From positions 1 to 32,678 of the forward strand of contig JBAWXE010000022.1 of the NCBI GenBank assembly GCA_037144255.1: 32,678 bases of DNA, written 5' to 3'. This document shows, piece after piece, positions 7,679 to 12,879 of the stretch. A program made the position numbers and the translations under genes. The notes under the pieces were generated by a model that ran no database searches, was not told the DNA's origin, and was given only the letters and a program-made list of their open reading frames with translations. Positions within the stretch are counted from its first letter, which is position 1. The number at the start of each line of letters is the position of its first letter. This DNA comes from JBAWXE01 sp037144255 (GTDB lineage: Bacteria > Bacteroidota > Bacteroidia > Chitinophagales > Chitinophagaceae).

Positions 7679-9868
7679 TCATTGTAAAACACACTCAAAT
7701 ATTCCGAGGACTTTCAAGCTACTTAGCTCATCTTCATTTAATATAATATCAGTATACTCAGAGTTATATGAAAGTGGTTTAAGAATAATAGATTCATGAT
7801 GCCATTGATCATCCTCAACATTCTTCATACTTTGATATTCTTTGATAGTATAACCTGAACCAAATTCAGCTGCCTGTATACTAGTATGTTCAACTAGAAC
7901 AATTTTACCATTTCTTGAACCACTTGTGTATTTCCTAAAGAGACAAATAGAACCATTAGGAATGACTTTGTTCATTGATTCACCAACCACTTTACATGCG
8001 AATAAGTCTTTAGATGGCTTATATCTAGTTGGGATCTGAACCCAATCGCAATCATTTGCATGCTGCAATTCACTAAAATTACCTGCAGCAACTTTAAGAT
8101 CATATAATGGAACACAATTTTCAAACGGCATCACCTCATCTTTAGGTAAATAGATGCTTGGCTTTTCTGCTTTGAATTTGGTGATGTACTTAGCAAAATA
8201 AGCCCTTAGATTAGCATCACAAACATACACGTAAGTCCCCTTTATGCCTCTCAACATAATGGTCTTGTAAATGTTAATGATAAAATCTTTTAGCTGTTGG
8301 GGATTCTCTATTGATTGTTTACCATTCCTATCATGATAATTGTCTCTAATAATTATTATCTCACCCTTATCAGGATCATATGAAATTTCGTTTCCAAATA
8401 TGATACCGGAATAATTCAGGTCATACCCTTGAGTTGTGTGTATACAACCAACTTCGTTAAGCGAATTTTCTGAATTTATATAATCATTAGAAACACTATT
8501 CCATTGCAGTTTTGAATTTTCAATTTTAATATCATACACACTTTTATCGTTCTTTGATATCCATGGCCATGAATAACCGGCAATCAATCTGGAAAGACCA
8601 TTTTCAGCATCTCTTAGCTTTATCTCATTTACCATATCCTCTATTGTATCGAATAACAGGAATTCATATTCTTTTGAATTAAAAATATTTATAGGATTCT
8701 CTATGTTACAATTCAAAATGTCATCAATATATTTCACATAACCATTCCCACCTCTGACCCTAAATTGTGATCTTAGGTACTCGATCTTAGTCTGTTTAGA
8801 CAATTTCAAAGTATCAAAATCTTTCTTCTTTACATCTGAAGGCTTTATAGATTGGTTTTCATCGTAGAACAATATTGTTTTTTTAGATTGCTTAGTAACC
8901 CAATCTAACTCACTACATGTATTCTTATCAAGATGTAGTTTTGAACAAACCTCATCAAAAGCATGAAAGTATGTACCTAGATTGACTCTTCTTCTTAGTC
9001 TATGAGATTCATCAACAAAAACAAAATCGAAATTATCCTTTACAACCTCTGCAGGTCCTATTACCATCCCAGCATTTAATCCTTTAATATTTTTAAACAC
9101 CTTCTTTAATGTGTTTCTAAAAGAAGACATTGGAACAACTAAAGCCATTTTGGGGTTCGGGTATTTTTGCCTTAATTGATTTACAACATTGGCAAACTCC
9201 AATTCATAACCTCCAAATTCTTTGTAATTGAAATCATCATTTTTTGAAGCAAGTAATTTAAAAAGAAAAATAGCTAAAATGGTTTTTCCAGTACCAGCTC
9301 CACCTTCAACAATAACGTTCTTAAAGTTATCGTTCAAGATGGCTTTTAGGATTACAAATAATCCATCCCTCTGTTCATTTGATAATGTCTTATAAGAAGA
9401 ATACTTGAACAGGTCTGAATTATCAATATCTTCGATAGAATGCTTGGAAATACCTTCTGCTCTGAGCTTATTCCATATTGATTTGAATATATCCCAATAG
9501 ACTTCTTTCTTTTGATAATAATTGTGATTAGCTAATCCAATATTACCATTGAGTAACTTATATTCTCCGTCCCCAGAAATGTATTTTATTAGATTAGACT
9601 CAATATCTAATGTAGCCGATTTATTAAATTTCTCACTGGTAATAATATGTACAGCAGTAAGTTTACTTTTAGCGTTATTACTTAAATGAGTTTTCATTCG
9701 TTCGAAAGTATCTGTTGTCTCACCAACATATGCTTCCTTTATACCTCCATCACTTAGGATATAAACTATAGGCCATAAGTCCTTTGCATAATGAATGTTT
9801 TGCAATTCATTAAACATATTCGAATTGAAATCGTATCTATTAACTACAAAATCATTCTTAAGGCTCAT
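7679..9868 (-). CDS. GIY-YIG nuclease / DUF2075 (Schlafen-group-3) helicase / S24 peptidase fusion
   Basis: A 729-residue three-part protein. (1) Residues about 30-110 form a GIY-YIG-type nuclease domain: VYIL (Y36), AYVGET (Y47), R57, E90 and N107 match the catalytic set. (2) About 160-565 form an SF1-like ATPase/helicase of the DUF2075/SLFN-g3 family: Walker A GGAGTGKT (189-196), Walker B FVFVDESHR (282-290), FYDENQ (334-339), RSQFR (366-370), TTQGYDLNY (478-486) and a late IMLRGIKGTYVYV motif (537-549). (3) About 585-729 form a LexA/UmuD-type S24 domain: VAAG (593-596) as the cleavage site, S631 in GESM and K676 as the likely general base. No DNA-binding HTH is visible. It overlaps the upstream MazG-like gene by four bases. 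The region is markedly AT-richer than its neighbours, suggesting transfer. Domain calls are strong; a defence or damage-response role is inferred. Confidence 0.9.
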   Translation of the reverse strand: MSLKNDFVVNRYDFNSNMFNELQNIHYAKDLWPIVYILSDGGIKEAYVGETTDTFERMKTHLSNNAKSKLTAVHIITSEKFNKSATLDIESNLIKYISGDGEYKLLNGNIGLANHNYYQKKEVYWDIFKSIWNKLRAEGISKHSIEDIDNSDLFKYSSYKTLSNEQRDGLFVILKAILNDNFKNVIVEGGAGTGKTILAIFLFKLLASKNDDFNYKEFGGYELEFANVVNQLRQKYPNPKMALVVPMSSFRNTLKKVFKNIKGLNAGMVIGPAEVVKDNFDFVFVDESHRLRRRVNLGTYFHAFDEVCSKLHLDKNTCSELDWVTKQSKKTILFYDENQSIKPSDVKKKDFDTLKLSKQTKIEYLRSQFRVRGGNGYVKYIDDILNCNIENPINIFNSKEYEFLLFDTIEDMVNEIKLRDAENGLSRLIAGYSWPWISKNDKSVYDIKIENSKLQWNSVSNDYINSENSLNEVGCIHTTQGYDLNYSGIIFGNEISYDPDKGEIIIIRDNYHDRNGKQSIENPQQLKDFIINIYKTIMLRGIKGTYVYVCDANLRAYFAKYITKFKAEKPSIYLPKDEVMPFENCVPLYDLKVAAGNFSELQHANDCDWVQIPTRYKPSKDLFACKVVGESMNKVIPNGSICLFRKYTSGSRNGKIVLVEHTSIQAAEFGSGYTIKEYQSMKNVEDDQWHHESIILKPLSYNSEYTDIILNEDELSSLKVLGIFECVLQ

Positions 9869-10194
9869 AGTTCATCGTATTTCTTCGCTGTGCCTTTTGC
9901 TTTTTCTACAGGGTATTTTTCTGCATTCAACTTGATCTTATCAAGTACAATTTGCTTTACATCAAAGCCATATTTTTCTGCCAGTAAAAAGGCGAACGAA
10001 AAAATATCTGCAAGTTCTTCCTTTACTTTTTCCTTATTTGCATCTTCAGGCTTCTTCCATAAAAACAATTCTAACAATTCACCTGCTTCTATACCTATTG
10101 CTATGGCTAGGTCTTTGGGATTATGAAACTGCTCCCAGTCTCTTTGATTCCTGAATTTTATTAACGCATCAATAATTTCTTCAGTTTCAGTCAT
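9865..10194 (-). CDS. MazG-like nucleotide pyrophosphohydrolase
   Basis: A 109-residue all-alpha NTP pyrophosphohydrolase of the MazG/RS21-C6 type, which hydrolyses (d)NTPs to monophosphates. The magnesium-binding pattern ExxE...ExxD is complete: E36-A-G-E39 and E60-L-A-D63, with the expected amphipathic helices between. The N-terminal RDWEQFHNPKDLA segment is typical of the family. Its stop (TGA) overlaps the start of the fusion helicase (ATGA), so the two proteins are probably made together. That coupling suggests a role in a nucleotide-pool or invader-response module rather than general housekeeping. No convincing TAnnTTTG promoter was found upstream of 10194. Confidence 0.92.
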   Translation of the reverse strand: MTETEEIIDALIKFRNQRDWEQFHNPKDLAIAIGIEAGELLELFLWKKPEDANKEKVKEELADIFSFAFLLAEKYGFDVKQIVLDKIKLNAEKYPVEKAKGTAKKYDEL

Positions 10195-10216
10195 AATAAT
10201 ATAGTCTTACTATTTT

Positions 10217-10246
10217 CGCCATAGTTGTGTGTTCTTTACCAACAAC
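10217..10246 (+). repeat. 30-bp dispersed repeat, copy 1
   Basis: The segment starting CGCC and ending ACCAACAAC matches 11869-11898 in the same orientation with 3 differences in 30. The arm ACCAACAAC can pair imperfectly with GTTGTGTG, so a REP-like hairpin is possible. It lies between the MazG-like gene and the transposase region. Confidence 0.7.
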
Positions 10247-10344
10247 CAATGAATGATATAAAGCTAAAATTTTCTACCGTACTACAGGCAATTATCTCTG
10301 ATTATATCCTTATAGGGTATTCCTTCTTTTGTTGTCTATCAACA

Positions 10345-10361
10345 CCATCCCGGAGGGATGG
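10345..10361. repeat. Perfect short hairpin downstream of the transposase
   Basis: CCATCCC at 10345-10351 pairs with GGGATGG at 10355-10361 around the loop GGA. It shares the 7-3-7 design of the nearby hairpins at 10394 and 10937 but not their sequence. REP-like. Confidence 0.6.
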
Positions 10362-10393
10362 CATATTTATAGAAAACCCTATAAAACCCCACA

Positions 10394-10410
10394 CGATGCC
10401 GAAGGTATCG
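10394..10410. repeat. REP-like hairpin, 3' side of the transposase
   Basis: CGATGCC-GAA-GGTATCG forms a 7-bp stem with one G-T pair and a 3-base loop. Its exact reverse complement occurs at 10937-10953 on the other side of the transposase gene, so the pair forms a 17-bp inverted repeat around it. Confidence 0.75.
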
Positions 10411-10427
10411 CATATCCAATTTGAAAA

Positions 10428-10889
10428 TCATTCCACCCATTCAAATAAATACCTCTCATCAAAAGAAACCTCAAATGCCTCTAAAAACCCCTTATACTCC
10501 TCTCGAAATGTCTTCTTTTTATGATGCTCCTTCTGGTTCTTGATATATGATACCACATTATTCAGCTGCGAATGACTATACGAAAATGCACCATAACCCT
10601 CTTGCCAGCTAAATTGGTACTTCGAAAACTTATTCCTATTTATAAAATCATTCGATGATTTTTTCACCTCACGTACTAAATCGGACAAACTACAAGACGG
10701 CTTCATTCCTATCAAAAAATGTATATGGTCGGGCATACCATTTATTGCTATCATCTTTTGTTCCCTATTCTCTACAATTCCCGTAATGTATTTGTACAAT
10801 TCATCCTCCCATTCCGGTTTTATTAAACTTTCTCTGCCCTTAACGGCAAATACAATTTGAATATATATCTGAGAATACGTACCCGACAT
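10428..10889 (-). mobile_element. IS200-like Y1 transposase, probably REP-associated (RAYT)
   Basis: A 153-residue single-domain HUH/Y1 transposase. The metal-binding HIH motif is at residues 55-57 (MPDHIHFLIG) and the nucleophile is Y115 in VVSYIKNQKEHH, both intact. The ATG at 10889 starts the typical SGTYSQIYIQIVFAVKGRE N terminus; upstream in-frame codons to 10925 lack family similarity. There is no TnpB partner. Instead of the dissimilar ends of IS200/IS605, the gene is bracketed by identical 17-bp hairpins in inverted orientation (10394-10410 and 10937-10953), with further hairpins at 10345 and 10987. This is the arrangement of RAYT domesticated transposases, which act on REP palindromes. 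Family certain; RAYT versus true IS inferred. Confidence 0.88.
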
Positions 10890-10936
10890 AGTAAACAATA
10901 TTTTACATGAAGATAATCCTAACAAACAATATCATT

Positions 10937-10953
10937 CGATACCTTCGGCATCG
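10937..10953. repeat. REP-like hairpin, 5' side of the transposase
   Basis: CGATACC-TTC-GGCATCG is the exact reverse complement of 10394-10410. Together they flank the Y1 transposase gene at 26 bases or less from the 3' end and 47 bases from the start codon. Confidence 0.75.
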
Positions 10954-10986
10954 TTTTATATGCATTCAATGTTGCTATAAACATTT

Positions 10987-11001
10987 GATGCCTTCAGCAT
11001 C
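10987..11001. repeat. Third copy of the REP-like hairpin
   Basis: GATGCC-TTC-AGCATC is a 6-bp stem with one mismatch and the same TTC loop as the hairpin at 10937, 34 bases away. It looks like a degraded second member of a paired REP. Confidence 0.6.
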
Positions 11002-11038
11002 ATTCTAATAGAATTAACATATAATACGAAAATAAATA

Positions 11039-11071
11039 TTTGTTACCCCCTACCCCCATTTCGTATCTTTG
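11039..11071 (+). promoter_or_regulatory. Consensus promoter facing a noncoding region
   Basis: TTTG at 11039-11042 and TATCTTTG at 11064-11071 are 21 bases apart, a near-perfect Bacteroidota promoter. No open frame follows for about 540 bases until the small lipoprotein at 11609. Either a noncoding RNA or a long leader is made, or the match is fortuitous. Confidence 0.45.
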
Positions 11072-11076
11072 TACTA

Positions 11077-11127
11077 CATCAAGGTCGTCATCTCGACGTC
11101 AGGTGATATCTCCTGAGAATTTGCAAT
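11077..11127 (+). repeat. Dispersed repeat, copy A
   Basis: About 51 bases beginning CATCAAGGTCGTCATCTCGA and ending ATTTGCAAT. A second copy lies at 32578-32629 in the same orientation, beginning CATCAAGGCCGTCATCTCGA and ending ATTTGCAAT, with the middle more variable. Both lie in intergenic DNA. Confidence 0.8.
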
Positions 11128-11173
11128 CAGCAAACACAATCATCACATTGACGCATTATCGCATTACCCAAAT

Positions 11174-11283
11174 GTAACCCAAATGTAACTTTTGAAATCC
11201 CACAACACTATGAAAATCAATCACTTATCATTTCCCTGTAACCATAAAAATTCTCCACGAGAATGTAACCTTTGACTTATCAT
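11174..11283 (+). repeat. 110-bp duplicated unit, copy 1
   Basis: Starts GTAACCCAAATGTAACTTTTG and ends GAATGTAACCTTT followed by ATCAT. It aligns end to end with 11426-11534; the two ends are best conserved and the centre has diverged. Near its end ATTCTC-CAC-GAGAAT (11250-11264) forms a perfect 6-bp hairpin. Confidence 0.75.
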
Positions 11284-11307
11284 AGCTACATCGCTCAGCC
11301 CACTACC

Positions 11308-11334
11308 GTCATTGCGGCCCCCGAGCCGTAATCT
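11308..11334 (+). repeat. REP-like GTCATTGCGG element, copy 1
   Basis: GTCATTGCGGCCCCCGAGCC and the following TAATCT-type tail match 11378-11404 with few changes. The core CGGC...GCCG can fold. This resembles the GTCATTGCGGG...ATCT dispersed repeats seen in many bacterial genomes. Confidence 0.65.
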
Positions 11335-11377
11335 CCTTTTGTTGCGTTAGCAACCCATACAAAACACCTCCTCTCGT

Positions 11378-11404
11378 GTCATTGCGGGCCCCGACCCGCT
11401 ATCT
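11378..11404 (+). repeat. REP-like GTCATTGCGG element, copy 2
   Basis: GTCATTGCGGGCCCCGACCC with an ATCT tail, 70 bases after copy 1 and in the same orientation. Its GCGGG...CCCGC arms pair, while copy 1 pairs CGGC with GCCG, so the folding is kept. Confidence 0.65.
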
Positions 11405-11425
11405 TACTTCATAACACTGACCCGT

Positions 11426-11534
11426 GTAACCCAAATGTAACTTTTGAAAAACGATAACTCCTTGATTATCAACCATTCAAACTTCCCACTAACCCTAAAA
11501 AATTCACAGTGAATGTAACCTTTCACCAAATCAT
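11426..11534 (+). repeat. 110-bp duplicated unit, copy 2
   Basis: Aligns with 11174-11283 from GTAACCCAAATGTAACTTTTG to the ATCAT end. The terminal hairpin is ATTCAC-A-GTGAAT (11502-11514), so both arms changed together relative to copy 1 and the stem is preserved. Confidence 0.75.
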
Positions 11535-11543
11535 GCAAATCCC

Positions 11544-11559
11544 TTACATAATTATGTAA
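11544..11559. promoter_or_regulatory. Perfect 16-bp palindrome, candidate operator
   Basis: TTACATAATTATGTAA is its own reverse complement and lies 50 bases before the ATG of the small lipoprotein. It has the form of a dimeric-regulator site, but no regulator gene is near. An AT-rich palindrome of this length could also be chance. Confidence 0.35.
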
Positions 11560-11608
11560 TGCATTAGCCCTCAGCATACCCACCTTTGTATCTGATAATA
11601 CACATTTT

Positions 11609-11809
11609 ATGAAAAACAAAGCCATTTTAGTATTACTACTAGCTACCATATCTATTAGCTTTAGTTCATGCTTGTTCCGTTTCCCTGAGCGTCACGAATA
11701 CCGCAAAACAAGAGAAGAACATCACGACAATGGTCGCCACGAAGGTCGTGAGAAACACAAAGAACACGAAGATAACGGCCGCCACGAAGGTCATGGCGAT
11801 CACGATTAG
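11609..11809 (+). CDS. Small His-rich lipoprotein
   Basis: This 66-residue protein has a clear lipoprotein signal (MKNKAILVLLLATISISFSS-C21). The mature part of about 45 residues is highly charged, with nine histidines (29, 38, 39, 44, 50, 53, 59, 62, 65) and many Glu, Asp, Arg and Lys. The heptapeptide DNGRHEG occurs twice (40-46 and 55-61), showing an internal duplication. The composition suggests a surface-anchored metal-binding tail, but no family is recognised and this is inference. A factor-independent terminator follows at 11831. A His-rich low-complexity frame could arise by chance, but the intact signal peptide and terminator argue for a real gene. Confidence 0.75.
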   Translation: MKNKAILVLLLATISISFSSCLFRFPERHEYRKTREEHHDNGRHEGREKHKEHEDNGRHEGHGDHD

Positions 11810-11830
11810 CACCTGAAACATATAAACAAA

Positions 11831-11857
11831 AACCCCTCAGTTATTCACTGAGGGGTT
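11831..11857. terminator. Bidirectional terminator between lipoprotein and HIT gene
   Basis: AACCCCTCAG (11831-11840) pairs with CTGAGGGGTT (11848-11857), a perfect 10-bp stem with a 7-base loop. An A-run precedes it and a short T-run follows, so it can serve both the lipoprotein (+) and the convergent HIT gene (-). Confidence 0.85.
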
Positions 11858-11868
11858 TATTAAAACAT

Positions 11869-11898
11869 CGCCGTTGTTGTGTGTTCTTCACCAACAAC
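11869..11898 (+). repeat. 30-bp dispersed repeat, copy 2
   Basis: Matches 10217-10246 with 3 changes in 30 and the same orientation. It sits between the shared terminator and the 3' end of the HIT gene. The two copies bracket the transposase, repeat region and small lipoprotein as direct repeats. Confidence 0.7.
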
Positions 11899-11909
11899 AC
11901 ATGTTTGTC

Positions 11910-12302
11910 TTATAAATGTGCCTGTATCTTTCTTAGTGCATCCTGCATTTGCTCAGCACTCAGTTTCAGTTTAGCTCTTGTAAAATTCAGATCGTCAGCA
12001 GAGTTAATAGGTATCAAATGCATATGTGCATGAGGCACTTCCAACCCTATCACACTAATGCCACATCTATCACAAGGGAAAGCCGACTCTATAGCCTTAG
12101 CTATCGGCTTTGCAAACACCAGCCACTTACTCAGCAGCGCATCATCCACATCAAATATCTTATCTACTTCTGTCTTAGGTACTACCAGCACATGTCCCTC
12201 TACCATCGGAAAAATATCCAGAAAAGCAAAGAAGTCCGCATTCTCTGCCACCTTGTAACAAGGTATCTCCCCCGCTATGATCTTAGAAAATATTCTAGCC
12301 AT
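11910..12302 (-). CDS. HIT family nucleotide hydrolase/transferase
   Basis: A 130-residue histidine-triad protein. The HIT motif HAHMH is at residues 91-95 (GLEVPHAHMHLIP), and the N terminus RIFSKIIAGEIPCYKV with FLDIFPMVEGHVLVVPK is characteristic of the Hint-like branch, which hydrolyses nucleoside phosphoramidates or AMP conjugates. It starts two bases after the greA stop, so greA and this gene form one transcript. Cytoplasmic; exact substrate not readable. Confidence 0.93.
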   Translation of the reverse strand: MARIFSKIIAGEIPCYKVAENADFFAFLDIFPMVEGHVLVVPKTEVDKIFDVDDALLSKWLVFAKPIAKAIESAFPCDRCGISVIGLEVPHAHMHLIPINSADDLNFTRAKLKLSAEQMQDALRKIQAHL

Positions 12303-12304
12303 CT

Positions 12305-12778
12305 TTATATGCTTATCATCTCTATCTCAAACTTCATCACACCATTAGGAGCTGTTATCTCTGCTACTTCTCCTATGGCCTTACCTAATAGCCCTCTCCC
12401 TATCGGCGATGTTACAGATATCTTACCTGCCTTCAGGTCAGCTTCTTTCTCAGATACTATCTGGTACTCAAACACTTTCTTAGTAGCCAGATTCAGTACT
12501 CTTACCTTACTCAATATAGATACCTTACTGATGTCAATATTCTTCGTATCCAATACACGCGCCGTAGCTATTACAGCTTCCAGATTGGCTATCTTAGCTT
12601 CGTGGTGCCCTTGTGCTTCTTTGGCAGCATCATACTCAGCATTCTCTTTCAGATCGCCCTTTTCGCGCGCCTCTGCTATTTGTCTTGCTATTTCAGCACG
12701 TCCCACTGATCTGAGCTGGTTCAGCTCCTCTCTCATTTGTTCCAAAGTCTCTTTGGTTACGTAATTTACCACAGACAT
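12305..12778 (-). CDS. greA: Transcription elongation factor GreA
   Basis: GreA, 157 residues, the normal length. It rescues backtracked RNA polymerase by stimulating transcript cleavage. The N-terminal coiled coil (about 1-75) carries the tip motif GDLKENAEYDAAKEAQ with the acidic residues D42 and E45. The C-terminal FKBP-like domain includes TSPIGRGLLGKAIGEVAEITAPNG. It is the first gene of a greA-HIT operon. The upstream 90 bases hold a strong hairpin-plus-T-run (12804-12840) and a possible promoter on the far side of it. Confidence 0.96.
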   Translation of the reverse strand: MSVVNYVTKETLEQMREELNQLRSVGRAEIARQIAEAREKGDLKENAEYDAAKEAQGHHEAKIANLEAVIATARVLDTKNIDISKVSILSKVRVLNLATKKVFEYQIVSEKEADLKAGKISVTSPIGRGLLGKAIGEVAEITAPNGVMKFEIEMISI

Positions 12779-12803
12779 ACTTCTTTGTTTTGTGTGTTAC
12801 TAG

Positions 12804-12840
12804 AAAAAAAATACAACGCCCCTTGTTCAAAGAAGCGTTG
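12804..12840 (-). terminator. Strong terminator after the PorV-like gene (or greA leader)
   Basis: On the minus strand CAACGCTTCTT (12840-12830) and AAGGGGCGTTG (12824-12814) form an 11-bp stem including two G-U pairs, with a 5-base loop, followed by TA and eight Ts (12811-12804). It lies 30 bases downstream of the PorV-like stop and 26 bases or more upstream of greA. Confidence 0.85.
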
Positions 12841-12847
12841 CAGACAA

Positions 12848-12879
12848 CAAAAATACGGTTTTTTAATTATTAACGCATA
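12848..12879 (-). promoter_or_regulatory. greA: Possible greA promoter
   Basis: On the minus strand TATG (12879-12876) and TATTTTTG (12855-12848) are 20 bases apart; the -7 box is a full match and the -33 box has one mismatch. Initiation would fall near 12841, directly before the terminator hairpin. The -33 box overlaps the end of the PorV-like gene. Confidence 0.35.

Larger units (their letters stand above)
11002..11608. other. Repeat-dense noncoding region
   Basis: This stretch of about 600 bases has no credible protein gene. It contains, in order: a consensus promoter (11039-11071), a 51-bp dispersed repeat (11077-11127), a duplicated 110-bp unit (11174-11283 and 11426-11534) around two REP-like GTCATTGCGG elements (11308-11334, 11378-11404), seven same-strand TGTAAC hexamers and a perfect 16-bp palindrome (11544-11559). 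Frames across it are short and run through the repeats. Confidence 0.7.

Noticed and set aside
10225..10524. 99-residue plus-strand open frame beside the transposase
   Set aside because: It spans the REP-like hairpins and the 3' end of the transposase on the opposite strand and has no recognisable features.
11161..11534. Possible CRISPR array from the recurring TGTAAC/110-bp units
   Set aside because: Only two long diverged units with irregular short motifs, no constant repeat-spacer rhythm and no cas genes.
11404..11649. 81-residue minus-strand open frame over the second 110-bp unit
   Set aside because: It runs through repeat DNA and the start of the small lipoprotein; the first unit does not encode a matching peptide.
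11949..12764. 271-residue plus-strand open frame
   Set aside because: It is antisense to both the HIT gene and greA, crosses their junction and has low-complexity Ser/Arg/Leu composition.
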